The notes: generated by a model from the letters alone, not told the origin. Positions 25,140 to 33,575 are shown, counted from the first letter of the stretch. The stretch is DNA of 64,000 nucleotides from Oceanospirillum sediminis (GCF_014164585.1 NZ_JACJFM010000004.1:1-64000); one strand, 5' to 3'. Numbers and translations: made by a program.

Positions 25140-25305
25140 CCTGATTCCCTGAGTGGTGCCACAGTTTTATGATCTGGTTTTGACCGTCTGGCGATGGTGG
25201 CCGTGTATTAGCAGATTATCAGGAAGGGGGGCGGGGAGGGCAAGCCTCAGGCGATCTCATCGCTTTGGCCTTAATGGTTTTGCTGTTGTCAGGTTGGTAT
25301 ACTAT

Positions 25306-25332
25306 GTATTACTTTGTAAGACAAAATAATAC
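25306..25332. promoter_or_regulatory. Palindromic operator of the dinJ-yafQ-like operon
   Basis: GTATTA-C-TTTGT pairs with ACAAA-A-TAATAC around AAG, an 11-bp interrupted dyad ending 13 nt before the antitoxin ATG. A TATACT -10-like box overlaps its left side. Antitoxin binding is inferred. Confidence 0.6.
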
Positions 25333-25345
25333 TTCTGGTGGCATT

Positions 25346-25624
25346 ATGAAGACTGAAACTATTAGCACCCGGATTGATCCAGAAACCAAACTGGCTTTTA
25401 CCAGCGTTTGTGAAGACATTGGTCTCAGCCCGTCTCAGGCAATCAAGCTGTTTGCCAAAGCGGTGATTAATCATGGTGGTATCCCTTTTGAGCTAAAGGC
25501 GAGACAGCCCAATGAGGCAACAGCCGCAGCCATTGCAGAGCTGGAGGCCAGTCAGGGTAATCAGGCCGACAGCGTAGAGGCTTTGTTTGATGATCTGGAT
25601 ACAGGCAAGCTCGACAATGCTTAA
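25346..25624 (+). CDS. dinJ: RelB/DinJ-family antitoxin
   Basis: The ATG at 25346 is chosen because the family starts MKTETISTRIDPETK; the open frame to 25265 adds unrelated sequence across the operator. The 92-residue protein has the ribbon-helix-helix N-terminus (STRIDPETKLAFTSVCEDIGLSPSQAIKLFAKAVINHGGIPF) and an acidic C-terminal tail. It overlaps the toxin gene by 8 nt. Confidence 0.88.
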   Translation: MKTETISTRIDPETKLAFTSVCEDIGLSPSQAIKLFAKAVINHGGIPFELKARQPNEATAAAIAELEASQGNQADSVEALFDDLDTGKLDNA

Positions 25625-25889
25625 GCTGGAATATTCCAACCAATTTAAGAAAGACTTTAAGAAAATCGCTAAGCTGCCTATACCCGATATTGTTGAAGCC
25701 GGTCATGTGATCAAGCAGCTTCAGCTCGGGGAGACGTTAGCCGAGAAGTATGTCGATCATGCATTATCCGGTAACTGGCAGGGATACAGAGATTGCCATA
25801 TCAAGCCGGATCTGGTGCTGATTTATAAGGTTGATGCTCAGTCTCTGAAGCTGGCCAGAATTGGCTCTCATAGTGAGCTGTTCCGTTAG
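25617..25889 (+). CDS. yafQ: YafQ-family mRNA interferase toxin
   Basis: The 90-residue protein begins MLKLEYSNQFKKDFKKI and ends DAQSLKLARIGSHSELF. The YafQ signature YVDHALSGNWQGYRDCHIKPDLVLIYK contains the catalytic His and Asp residues (DHxLxG, RDCHIxPD and the late SHSELF). YafQ cuts in-frame AAA codons on the ribosome. The ATG at 25617 overlaps the antitoxin stop. Confidence 0.9.
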   Translation: MLKLEYSNQFKKDFKKIAKLPIPDIVEAGHVIKQLQLGETLAEKYVDHALSGNWQGYRDCHIKPDLVLIYKVDAQSLKLARIGSHSELFR

Positions 25890-26120
25890 CCTGCTGCTTT
25901 TGTATGTTATGGGTATCTGAGGCTGTCAGGTAAGCCTTCATTCATTTTTGAAAAGCATTGAGCATATAAAATAGCTCCACTCGTCTTGTGCCGTACACGG
26001 CCGGACCTCTTCTGCTGTTAACGCACTTTTCCAGCAAACTCCCTGTTTTTCTAAAGACAGCATCATTCGATTGTCTGTTTACCAACCCTTCGTTTTCTTT
26101 TTAATTAACAGGAGAACATT

Positions 26121-26459
26121 ATGAGAAGTCACTACCCGGCCAAACGCACAATCCTTAACTGGGTTGAACCCGAAGGCCAGAACCAGATGGTACTGTGTGC
26201 CGCCAGCGGTCAGGAGGTGTTTAACCTGGTCTTTTCCAATGAGGATGCACTGATCATCGCGCTGTTAATTCTGGATTATATGAAGGACTGGCCAGAGCTG
26301 GGGAGTTTTCCGGCCACGGCATCCTTTATCGATCCGGAGGTTTTCACAGCCATTAAAAGCAAGACAAAAACCATCCGTCAGGTTCCCAGAACCATCCCTG
26401 ATCCACTCTATATAAGGCTGCGCGATCCGGCATTCAGAATGGAGTACTTAGGTTATTAG
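26121..26459 (+). CDS. Hypothetical protein
   Basis: The start follows ACAGGAGAACATT, a good ribosome-binding site. The 112-residue product (MRSHYPAKRTILNWVEPEGQ, then an aliphatic DALIIALLILDYMKDWPEL helix) has no domain I recognise. Its 3' end overlaps the convergent gene at 26448 by 12 nt. Base composition matches the adjoining phage genes. Confidence 0.6.
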   Translation: MRSHYPAKRTILNWVEPEGQNQMVLCAASGQEVFNLVFSNEDALIIALLILDYMKDWPELGSFPATASFIDPEVFTAIKSKTKTIRQVPRTIPDPLYIRLRDPAFRMEYLGY

Positions 26460-27284
26460 CTCCAGTTCAAAGTCTATACACAGTTTTTCCAGAAGCTCAG
26501 TCAGTTTATCTCTGGTGAATTCGTCACCCACATAAACCGTATATTTTTTGGAGTAATTATTCCGGCTATCCTTAGAACAGGTCTTTGGCCGATATTGCCT
26601 GATATGAGAGTCAATCATAGCAACATGCTCAAAAGGCGCTGAGAAGTGCACCGCCTGATTAATGGGCCAGTCATCTCTGACCGGAGGAAAAAAGAATATT
26701 CCATCCGACAAATTCGCTGATGCAGATGCTCTGCTTTGACTGATTGCCAACTGGAGCTGAAACCGGGCATTTTCGGTTTGCTGTTTCTCAAGGTTAAAGG
26801 TTGACGGTGCCGTTTCTGGAAGAGAAATGTCCCCCAGTGCGATAGCCTGAGTGACCGGGTTTTCAGCATGGGTGGCGTAAAGTGTTTGCTTAATCGCTGT
26901 TGTGAGCGTTGTACGCAAAGCACGCAGCCCTTCATCCGTACTACGATACACAATGGCTCTCTGGCTGTGCAGGTCAAAGGGCAGTGTAGTGCCTTCTTCC
27001 ATCAGCAGTATCAGCTTTCTTCTGAAGCTGTGGCGTATCCCCACTTCATACAACACATTCGGGTTCAGTCCGGTCAGGTCTGCAATGGCTAATTCATTTT
27101 CTATCAGGTGTTTGAACATCTGATTATGAATGCTGCCAGTGTCAATAATCTGATGAGAGATCACCGGTCTGAATCCAAATTCAGTCAGAGTGGGGGTATA
27201 CACTTTTTCCAGCAAGCGATCCGTGCGTAAACGGACTTCAGAATCCGTCGAATCAATCGGCGTGATAATAAAACAGGGTTTCAT
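26448..27284 (-). CDS. TIR-like/nucleoside 2-deoxyribosyltransferase-fold protein
   Basis: I choose the ATG at 27284 (MKPCFIITPIDS), preceded by GGAAG. FIITPIDSTDSEVR, IENELAIADLTGLNPNVLYEVGIRHSFRRKLILL and the later LRALRTTL helix are the signature of a flavodoxin-like nucleotide-hydrolase fold shared by nucleoside deoxyribosyltransferases and TIR-like defence domains; the Glu of NVLYEVG is the candidate catalytic residue. The C-terminal 130 residues (VRDDWPINQAVHFSAP) are uncharacterised. An NAD- or nucleotide-cleaving defence role is possible by fold only. Confidence 0.6.
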   Translation of the reverse strand: MKPCFIITPIDSTDSEVRLRTDRLLEKVYTPTLTEFGFRPVISHQIIDTGSIHNQMFKHLIENELAIADLTGLNPNVLYEVGIRHSFRRKLILLMEEGTTLPFDLHSQRAIVYRSTDEGLRALRTTLTTAIKQTLYATHAENPVTQAIALGDISLPETAPSTFNLEKQQTENARFQLQLAISQSRASASANLSDGIFFFPPVRDDWPINQAVHFSAPFEHVAMIDSHIRQYRPKTCSKDSRNNYSKKYTVYVGDEFTRDKLTELLEKLCIDFELELIT

Positions 27285-27393
27285 ATTGTCTTCCATGAAC
27301 AATTAACAAGTCAGAATTCGTCTGTCCGTCATTGTAAGCCCTGCTTCCTGTCTGTCGATTCACTTTTTTCAGCTCATGTATTAAGAGGTTTAT

Positions 27394-28014
27394 ATGACAA
27401 CACCCAATAATGAACCCTTCCTGCAGGACGTGGCCTGCCATCAGTTAACCGTTCACCAGAAAGACCGTTTGTATCGTCATCTGAGCTTTTCAGATGGTAC
27501 ACAGGATAAAGCTTTCAGTATTACAACCTGGCCTTATCACCTTTGTATCAGTGGCGATATGGGCTGTTATGTATTCTCTGTCAGTCAGGATATGTGTGCA
27601 TTTATGCATTCAGATTCTCCTCAGCTCCGGCACGATCCGGAGTATCTGGCCAGTAACCTGACGGCTCCTCACTCAGATGATCAGTCTGTCCGGGTATTTG
27701 ATTATGCTCCGGTACATCAGGCCATTCAGGAAGCTTTTCATAACCGGTTTGATGGTTCTGACGATGATCCGGACTGGATCGAAGCACTGCAGGAACAGAT
27801 AGAAGATGAGTTTCTGAGCTGTACAGACCGTCATGAGCTGATGGAAGCTTTACAGTTCTGGGATGCAGACACAACCGGATTAGACCTTCTGGGCCTTGCT
27901 CAAAGTAAAGTGCATTACCGGCTGAGTGACTGTTTTATCTGGTGCTGTCAGGCTGTCCATTGGGGCATTCATCAGTATTATCAGCAAGTCGTCTCTGCAC
28001 CGGCCAGCGCCTGA
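27394..28014 (+). CDS. Conserved phage protein of unknown function
   Basis: The ATG at 27394 follows AAGAGG. The 206-residue protein has the pattern known from uncharacterised enterobacterial phage proteins: RLYRHLSFSD, then FSITTWPYHLCISGDMGCYVFSVSQDMCAF, and late in the chain SDCFIWCCQAVHWGIHQYYQ. The function is not known. It heads a rightward run of small genes leading to excisionase and integrase, so it belongs to the delayed-early part of the element. Confidence 0.65.
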   Translation: MTTPNNEPFLQDVACHQLTVHQKDRLYRHLSFSDGTQDKAFSITTWPYHLCISGDMGCYVFSVSQDMCAFMHSDSPQLRHDPEYLASNLTAPHSDDQSVRVFDYAPVHQAIQEAFHNRFDGSDDDPDWIEALQEQIEDEFLSCTDRHELMEALQFWDADTTGLDLLGLAQSKVHYRLSDCFIWCCQAVHWGIHQYYQQVVSAPASA

Positions 28015-28154
28015 TACCAGATCCTCCCTGATTCAGACCACTTTTCTGTTTTTCTTCACCATTAATGACCAGCCCGGTGCCGTAGTGATGCCATTCTGGC
28101 CAATCGCTTTACCACTACCTCACACCTCACCCATACAGACAAGGAGAACGCCCT

Positions 28155-28538
28155 ATGTCAGAAGTTCCTTCACCACCGTTAGCGACCTCACTGGATCAGA
28201 TCGATCTACAGATGCTGGAAGCCAAAGAGAACCTGCTCCGGCAGCAGGCAGAGAAAGCCCTCCGGGAGGATCAGAAAGCTCTGCTGATTGCCCGCGCCGA
28301 TGATTTTAAGCTTCAGCAGAAGCGCCTGAGAAAACGGATCGAATCCCGGCCACCTAAACTCAGCTGGTTAATTGAAGAAGATGGTAACCATATCCAGCTG
28401 ACCCGGATGCATAACGGCAAACCTCTGGATGCTTATCCGCCAGTACATCGTTCCATGGCCGGTGTGTACCTGCAGGCCATTGTTCAGGGGTTTCATCCTC
28501 CACGGGTTCTGACACCCATTGAACCGCCTGCTGAATAG
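28155..28538 (+). CDS. Hypothetical coiled-coil phage protein
   Basis: AAGGAG lies 9 nt before the ATG. Residues 10-65 are a charged helix with heptad spacing (LDQIDLQMLEAKENLLRQQA and LQQKRLRKRIESR). The rest ends in a proline-rich tail. No family is recognised. It is part of the rightward small-gene series. Confidence 0.6.
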   Translation: MSEVPSPPLATSLDQIDLQMLEAKENLLRQQAEKALREDQKALLIARADDFKLQQKRLRKRIESRPPKLSWLIEEDGNHIQLTRMHNGKPLDAYPPVHRSMAGVYLQAIVQGFHPPRVLTPIEPPAE

Positions 28539-28684
28539 TCTGTTTTTTCTATACTGGATGTATGTCCAGTAATCTGATTTTCCCCTCTTTACCGCACATG
28601 GATACCCCACTGTCCACGGTTTGCCCTGCGCGTCTTTAACTCCTTGATCGGGCGTTAGCGGGGCCTTTTTAAAGGATTTGTATT

Positions 28685-28960
28685 ATGAAGAATGCATCGC
28701 AGCCTCAGTATTCTGACGCTGAGGCCCTGAAGGATCAGATCATTACCGGCTCTGTTGAAACGGTCGGGACGCTGATCAATGACGCCGCCTGCGACCGGGA
28801 CAGGATTCTGATCGCATCCAGCATCGCCAGCCTCACTCTGGGCATGCTCTATTCCGTTAAGGGTGAAGACGATTTTGATCTGTTTCTGAAAGATCTGGTC
28901 AGGCTGATAAAAGAAGATCCTCTGCCCCTTTTAACCTGTAAACCCGAACGTCTGAACTGA
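28685..28960 (+). CDS. Small phage protein, paralogue of the gene at 31615
   Basis: This 91-residue protein follows AAAGGA. Its core (VETVGTLINDAACDRDRILIASSIASLTLGMLYSV, split by one turn) parallels the product of 31615-31863, which has LASLSLGYILAS in the same place. Both precede a small membrane protein gene, so the two-gene unit appears duplicated. Function unknown. Confidence 0.6.
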   Translation: MKNASQPQYSDAEALKDQIITGSVETVGTLINDAACDRDRILIASSIASLTLGMLYSVKGEDDFDLFLKDLVRLIKEDPLPLLTCKPERLN

Positions 28961-28977
28961 TCAGGAGGTCAGCCACT

Positions 28978-29469
28978 ATGACACGATTCGTACCGGAATC
29001 CGCTCAGGGTTCATCGTTAAAACACCCGCCTTCTGAACGCTCTCCCTTTCAGAACAGCGGCCCGATGGCCTTCAGCCTGCCCCATGCGGTGATTATCGCC
29101 GGAGCCGGTCTGGGCAGCCATTTTCAGCATGAGTTGCTACTGCAGCTGGCAGCGATGCAGATCGGTTTGTTTGCGCTGTTTTCTCTGGGCATCTTGCTGA
29201 TCCCGATGAAGTATCTCTGCAAGCACCTTGATCAGCCGTTCACCCAGGCTGACCGCAGTGACTGGACGATCCTGACCGTCATGGTCCTGCTCCTGCTGGA
29301 GTGGTATGTGGGCGTCGCTGTCATGGTGTTCTCGGTGATCGCGGGGTTTATCCTGAAGGGCACACTGAGCCATGCCATGAAGCCCCGGCTGAAAGAGAAC
29401 TGGCTGGAGGATTCCCTGAAAACATCATCGAACCGCCAGAGTGATTCGGATAGCGATGCTGCACAATGA
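28978..29469 (+). CDS. Small membrane protein
   Basis: AGGAGG lies 9 nt before the ATG. The 163-residue protein has hydrophobic segments at about 30-45, 55-78 and 95-127 (LFALFSLGILLIPM; WTILTVMVLLLLEWYVGVAV, then MVFSVIAGFIL) and a charged Ser/Asp-rich tail. The gene begins 17 nt after the previous stop. Function unknown. Confidence 0.6.
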   Translation: MTRFVPESAQGSSLKHPPSERSPFQNSGPMAFSLPHAVIIAGAGLGSHFQHELLLQLAAMQIGLFALFSLGILLIPMKYLCKHLDQPFTQADRSDWTILTVMVLLLLEWYVGVAVMVFSVIAGFILKGTLSHAMKPRLKENWLEDSLKTSSNRQSDSDSDAAQ

Positions 29470-29566
29470 AGTGGTCGTCAGGATCTGATCAGAACGGCCT
29501 GAATCTCAGATATTCAGGTCGTTTTGTGAAGATTCCGACTCCTTCAGGTTGTTTTATACCAGTTTT

Positions 29567-29614
29567 GCCTCGTTTCCTTTTCCATCCCCATGCGGAGGTT
29601 AACGAGGCTTTTTT
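29567..29614 (+). terminator. Rho-independent terminator
   Basis: GCCTCGTT (29567-29574) pairs with AACGAGGC (29601-29608) and six T follow. It separates the membrane protein gene from the next small gene. Confidence 0.75.
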
Positions 29615-29639
29615 ATGCCTGTCTTTCGCCCTGAGGGTG

Positions 29640-29813
29640 ATGATTATGGAACCTCTTTTATCGTTGAACGCTCCGGAACCGGCCAGCATAGCAAAGCCTT
29701 CTGCTGAACATCCGGAGTTAGCACCCGGTTCAGATCGGTCTGATCAATCCACTTCCGGTGATCCGATTCCCGGCGATCCGGAGTATCAGGAAGAGCAACT
29801 CAGTCTGTTCTGA
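29640..29813 (+). CDS. Small acidic protein ending in a beta-clamp-binding motif
   Basis: The start is 29640 or 29646 (MIMEPLLSLNAPEP), with GAGGG just upstream. The open frame extends to 29466 but would cross the terminator. The product is 55-57 residues, acidic and proline-rich, and ends EEQLSLF. QL(S/D)LF is the consensus by which polymerases and regulators bind the DnaN sliding clamp, and a disordered chain ending in it suggests a clamp ligand. This function is inferred from the motif alone. Confidence 0.55.
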   Translation: MIMEPLLSLNAPEPASIAKPSAEHPELAPGSDRSDQSTSGDPIPGDPEYQEEQLSLF

Positions 29814-29926
29814 ACCCTGTCCCGATTTTCCCTTACCTGGCGGGTGTCCTTCCCTGCGGATGCCGGTCAGGTCTTTTTTACCCCACGTTTTTTACCTTTC
29901 TATTCATAACGTACAAGGAGTATGTG

Positions 29927-31072
29927 ATGTCTCTGTGTGAACTACAGACCGTTTTAAATCAGGCCGCTGAGGCCAGTACCGGTGCTCATAAGGCGCTGAC
30001 CAGTGCAACCGATCAACTGAAAGCCTCCCATGATCTGCTAACAGCAGAACGTAATATCGCGCTGGATAATCTGGCCGTGATGCAGGCCGCTCTACTGGAG
30101 AACCGGCTGAACGGTGCCACAGCCGCCATGAAGTGGATCACGGAGCGACTGACCATGAGTGGTGGTCGCCCTGATCCGGATAGCCCCTGGCTGAATGATC
30201 CGCTGAAGTATCGTATTGCTCATGGCAGTAAGCCCCGGTTCTGCCCGGTGTGTGGCAGTCCGTCTCAGGGGCTGGTGAGTGATCCGGTCTGTTCGGCGGA
30301 TTGCCACAGAACACGCTTTCTGGAGACGCTTCCGGAAGCCTCCCGGGACGCCGCTAAACCGTTGTTCCCCTTCTGTGCCAGCGACTGGACCGAGGAACGG
30401 GATCTCAGGTTACCTTTCAATATCGGTGAGTATGCTTATGCCACCGATGGCCGCTTGCTGATCCGACGCCCGGCTGTCGAAGGGCTGACAGAACTGCAGG
30501 ATGAGCATATTCCTTCCGCTCAGAAGGTCCGGGATCTGGTCAGCCCGCTGGAGAGTCGCCGCTACCAGAAGACAGAGATCAGAGTGCCGGAGCAGTGTCC
30601 GGATTGCTTGGGCAGAGGCTTTCATGAGCTGATCACTGATCATGTGGCGTATCACCTGGATTGTCATACCTGCAAAGGCAGTGGTACCGGCATCAGTGAT
30701 CTGCTGCCGGTCTCACCTCCGGCGCTTAAAGGCACCTACGCCGCCAGCTATGTGGCCCTGATTCAGGATCTGCCGGATCTGGAGGTCAGTGAAGATCCGG
30801 AGAATCATACCCTGTACTTCCGTTTCTCTGGCGGGGCCGGAATCCTGATGGGACTGGAACCCAAAGGGATGACACCTCTGGTCAAAGAGCCTCCGGAAGC
30901 CGATTGTTACTGCCACTTGCAGATGAAGGACGGTTCCACCCGCTATGCTGCCGCCATCTACTTAGAGCCGGAGCACAGCCAGCCCATCTGGCGCGAATGC
31001 CTGACCGATCAGGAGATTGTCCGCCAGAGTATCGAAGCCTGGCGACCTCTGATCGGAGTGTATCGCAAGTAG
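29927..31072 (+). CDS. Phage protein with two zinc-finger-like Cys clusters
   Basis: The ATG at 29927 lies six bases after AAGGAG; the in-frame GTG at 29924 is less likely. The 381-residue product has an N-terminal coiled coil, a first CxxC cluster (CPVCGSPSQG...CSADC, near residue 108) and a second DnaJ-like cluster (CPDCLGRGFHEL...CHTCKGSGTG, near 224-250). Between and after these come YAYATDGRLLIRRPA and ILMGLEPKGM strands, the first resembling sliding-clamp-like folds. I cannot name the family. DNA or RNA binding is likely. Confidence 0.6.
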   Translation: MSLCELQTVLNQAAEASTGAHKALTSATDQLKASHDLLTAERNIALDNLAVMQAALLENRLNGATAAMKWITERLTMSGGRPDPDSPWLNDPLKYRIAHGSKPRFCPVCGSPSQGLVSDPVCSADCHRTRFLETLPEASRDAAKPLFPFCASDWTEERDLRLPFNIGEYAYATDGRLLIRRPAVEGLTELQDEHIPSAQKVRDLVSPLESRRYQKTEIRVPEQCPDCLGRGFHELITDHVAYHLDCHTCKGSGTGISDLLPVSPPALKGTYAASYVALIQDLPDLEVSEDPENHTLYFRFSGGAGILMGLEPKGMTPLVKEPPEADCYCHLQMKDGSTRYAAAIYLEPEHSQPIWRECLTDQEIVRQSIEAWRPLIGVYRK

Positions 31073-31096
31073 ATCTCTGTTGTTCTTCTAACCTTT

Positions 31097-31133
31097 TGTT
31101 TTTAAAGCCTCATTTTTATGCGCAAAACCGGAA
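31097..31133 (+). repeat. 37-bp intergenic direct repeat, copy 1
   Basis: It is identical to 31546-31582 and includes TTTTTAAAGCCTC and GCGCAAAACCGG. Both copies lie between a stop codon and the next ribosome-binding site, on the coding strand. Confidence 0.85.
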
Positions 31134-31181
31134 CCTCTGGTCTCCGGGGAATCACAGCGCCTGCTCACAAGGAATATGACG

Positions 31182-31535
31182 ATGGATACACAAAAACCGC
31201 TGATTCAGACCGAGATCATTCTGGATCTCTCCACTATGGCCGCTGAACGGGTACCTCCGGCGGTGGCGAATCACCTGCGCGATGCGCTCTCAGAGTTTGA
31301 ACCCGGTGAACAGGATGTGATGGCCGTGATTGAGAACGGCCTGCTGGATCGCTTTGTCGTACTGGGCGCAGTTCCGGAACCGCATACCGAGCCAGACCCA
31401 GAAGAGGGTGTTCACTGGAACCCGGTACATGTTCAGGTCCGCTGGTTTCAGGGGCCGACACTGGAGAAGGTCTACCAGCAGATCACCGAATGGCGCGATG
31501 CCATGTATGCCGATGCCCCTGTCAGTCTTAACTAA
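31182..31535 (+). CDS. Hypothetical phage protein
   Basis: The ATG at 31182 is 8 nt from AAGGA; the ATG at 31176 is too close. The 117-residue product begins MDTQKPLIQTEIILDLSTM and contains HVQVRWFQGPTLEKVYQQITEWR. I recognise no domain. It lies between the two 37-bp repeats. Confidence 0.6.
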   Translation: MDTQKPLIQTEIILDLSTMAAERVPPAVANHLRDALSEFEPGEQDVMAVIENGLLDRFVVLGAVPEPHTEPDPEEGVHWNPVHVQVRWFQGPTLEKVYQQITEWRDAMYADAPVSLN

Positions 31536-31545
31536 CATAACCCTC

Positions 31546-31582
31546 TGTTTTTAAAGCCTCATTTTTATGCGCAAAACCGGAA
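31546..31582 (+). repeat. 37-bp intergenic direct repeat, copy 2
   Basis: This exact second copy of 31097-31133 lies 10 nt after the stop of the preceding gene and 33 nt before the next start. It could be a regulatory element or a trace of duplication. Confidence 0.85.
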
Positions 31583-31614
31583 GTTACTTTTACTGTCGCG
31601 ATGAAGGAGCACTT

Positions 31615-31863
31615 ATGACGCTATACCGACACGGGCAATACCCTCAAACCCAACAAACCATGACCGAGAAATCGAGCGCTCAGCTCGCGTATGTCAAACA
31701 GCTGATCAGTTCTGCTGAAGATGAAAAGCAGGCCACTAAACTACTGGCGAATCTGGCCTCGCTGAGTCTGGGGTACATCCTGGCCAGTCAGGGGCAGGCT
31801 TATCACGATCATGTCATCGAGATCCTTCGGCAACACCCGATCATCATCCCGGCTGAAAACTGA
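31615..31863 (+). CDS. Small phage protein, paralogue of the gene at 28685
   Basis: GAAGGAG lies upstream of the ATG at 31615. The 82-residue product (MTLYRHGQYPQTQQTM start) shares the LANLASLSLGYILASQGQAY helix region with the 28685 product. It precedes a membrane protein gene by 24 nt, as its paralogue does. Function unknown. Confidence 0.6.
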   Translation: MTLYRHGQYPQTQQTMTEKSSAQLAYVKQLISSAEDEKQATKLLANLASLSLGYILASQGQAYHDHVIEILRQHPIIIPAEN

Positions 31864-31887
31864 TCCTTAACCTTACAGGAGGTCACT

Positions 31888-32706
31888 ATGCGTCTGATCT
31901 GGCTGATCACTACCGCTGTGCTGTTTACTGCCAGCAGTTATTTCAGTGTCCGTCTGTTGCTGCAGCTGGCGGATGATACCGCCACCGGCATCGCTTATGG
32001 TGCCGTGGCTATTGCGCTGGCTCTGGTTCAGTATGCGGCACTGCCTTATGGCATCCGGGGCTGGAGTCAGGGCAGGCATTTCTCTGCCAGCGTTTACTTC
32101 GTCACCTGGGCATTACTGACCCTGCTCAGCATCGCGGCCAGTGCCGGTGCGCTGATTGGCGATACGCAGCAACAACAACACCGGCAGCATACCGGCAGTC
32201 TGGAATATCAGCTGCTCACCAGCCAGATCAGACAGCTTCAGTTACAGGCTGACAGCATTCAGGCCACCGCTAAAACCGATAGTGAGAACGGCTACCGCAG
32301 CCGGGCACTGAAAACACTGGATAAGCTACCGGCCATTCAGCAGCAGATCTCTGAACTGCGTTTGCAGCTGAGTGCTTTACCGGCCAGTAGCAACACAGCG
32401 GCATCTGCTCTGTTTGAGCGCATCGCCAGACAACTGAAGGCTGATCCAGATCAGGTGATGACCGGAGCTTATCTTCTGGTAGCGGTACTGATTGAACTGG
32501 CGTTAACGGTGTCGGTCTCCGCCCTGTCAGAGGGTATGGCCACGGCATCCGCTCATATGGCTACAGAGCAAAACACGCCTTCGGAAGCTACTGAAACTCA
32601 GCGCCACACAACCTCATCCCCACAAACCACAACCGAACCGGGCACTTTGACCGCCCGGCTTAAATCACTGATCAGGCCGCCGGATGGTCGGCCCGTTACC
32701 AGTTAG
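31888..32706 (+). CDS. Membrane protein with periplasmic or cytoplasmic coiled coil
   Basis: AGGAGG precedes the ATG by 6 nt. The 272-residue protein has membrane spans at about 4-24, 33-52 and 68-92, a Gln-rich coiled coil (SLEYQLLTSQIRQLQLQADS and similar, 105-170), a fourth span near 190-212 and a Thr/Ser/Pro-rich tail. Four spans around a central coiled coil are known from uncharacterised phage and conjugative-element proteins. The role is not known; superinfection exclusion would be one guess. Confidence 0.6.
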   Translation: MRLIWLITTAVLFTASSYFSVRLLLQLADDTATGIAYGAVAIALALVQYAALPYGIRGWSQGRHFSASVYFVTWALLTLLSIAASAGALIGDTQQQQHRQHTGSLEYQLLTSQIRQLQLQADSIQATAKTDSENGYRSRALKTLDKLPAIQQQISELRLQLSALPASSNTAASALFERIARQLKADPDQVMTGAYLLVAVLIELALTVSVSALSEGMATASAHMATEQNTPSEATETQRHTTSSPQTTTEPGTLTARLKSLIRPPDGRPVTS

Positions 32707-32717
32707 AGGCACAGGTA

Positions 32718-33050
32718 ATGAAGACCCGATCAACAGAAGAGATCATCAGACACGCTCTTCAGAAAGAACTCAGTGTGCTCTCAAGAGCAAAAGACAAAGC
32801 CAGGCAGACTTCCGAAGACTACATAAATGCTCATACAGAGCTCAGTGAAACCATGAAAGAGTTTCAGGCAGAGTTGGATAAGAAAGTGCCCTGCCCCAAC
32901 AAGCTGGTGGAGATTAACAAGAGAACCAAATACTTCGACAGCCTCACACGGAAAAACCCTGATGCAATATTCGATAAGGAACACACCACCCGGCACGAGC
33001 ATGATGCTCTGGCAAGTTACCTGACATTCAAATACAAAGCCCAATCGTGA
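32718..33050 (+). CDS. Hypothetical helical protein
   Basis: GAGG lies 9 nt before the ATG. The 110-residue, charged, all-helical product (STEEIIRHALQKELSVLSRA; AHTELSETMKEFQAELDKK) has no recognised domain. It starts 11 nt after the membrane protein gene. Confidence 0.55.
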   Translation: MKTRSTEEIIRHALQKELSVLSRAKDKARQTSEDYINAHTELSETMKEFQAELDKKVPCPNKLVEINKRTKYFDSLTRKNPDAIFDKEHTTRHEHDALASYLTFKYKAQS

Positions 33051-33064
33051 AAGGAACACATCAA

Positions 33065-33418
33065 ATGACAATTCAACCCGCCCCTGTTACCCGCAATACC
33101 GATGGTCACTGGCAGCATCCGGATCTTCCGGACTGGAGCGACACCACCTCCAGCCCTGAGATGGAATACTGGCTCACCCAGCAGGGCCTGAACTCAAAAG
33201 TACTGCAGATCGGCTCACGCATCCCTCAGAAGGTCATCAACCGCTGGCTGGCCGGAGAGTCCGGACGCTCTGATGATATGCCCGAACGCTACAGCCTCGG
33301 GGACAGCATCGTACTGGCGGTCTATCAGGCCGAGGAGTTCACCACCGTCTGGTTAGGCACACCCACTCAGCACACCGGTCAGAGGACAGACAGCAATGAA
33401 GTTTACTCCGCAGCTTGA
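33065..33418 (+). CDS. Hypothetical phage protein
   Basis: The ATG at 33065 is preceded by AAAGGA; the frame to 33047 overlaps the upstream gene and is not needed. The 117-residue product has a WQHPDLPDWSD start and an IPQKVINRWLAGESGRSDDMPERY region. Function unknown. It overlaps the next small gene by 23 nt. Confidence 0.55.
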   Translation: MTIQPAPVTRNTDGHWQHPDLPDWSDTTSSPEMEYWLTQQGLNSKVLQIGSRIPQKVINRWLAGESGRSDDMPERYSLGDSIVLAVYQAEEFTTVWLGTPTQHTGQRTDSNEVYSAA

Positions 33419-33575
33419 TGCCCAGGGCAATTACTTCTGGTTAGTGGAAATGAGATGCCATCAGCGCTTGTTAATGGCTGAAGGTTATACCCTGAAAGAA
33501 GCCATTGAAAACGGCCTGAAACTGGTTGAAGAGATGGCGATTCAGGCTGCCAGAAGGAAATTCCCGGCGTTATGA
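33396..33575 (+). CDS. Small phage protein (59 residues)
   Basis: The ATG at 33396 follows AGAGGACAG. The sequence runs MKFTPQLDAQGNYFWLVEMR, then GYTLKEAIENGLKLVEEMAI, and ends RRKFPAL before TGA at 33573. The ribosome-binding site, helix periodicity and operon position support it as real. Its family is unknown. A terminator follows at 33630. Confidence 0.55.
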   Translation: MKFTPQLDAQGNYFWLVEMRCHQRLLMAEGYTLKEAIENGLKLVEEMAIQAARRKFPAL

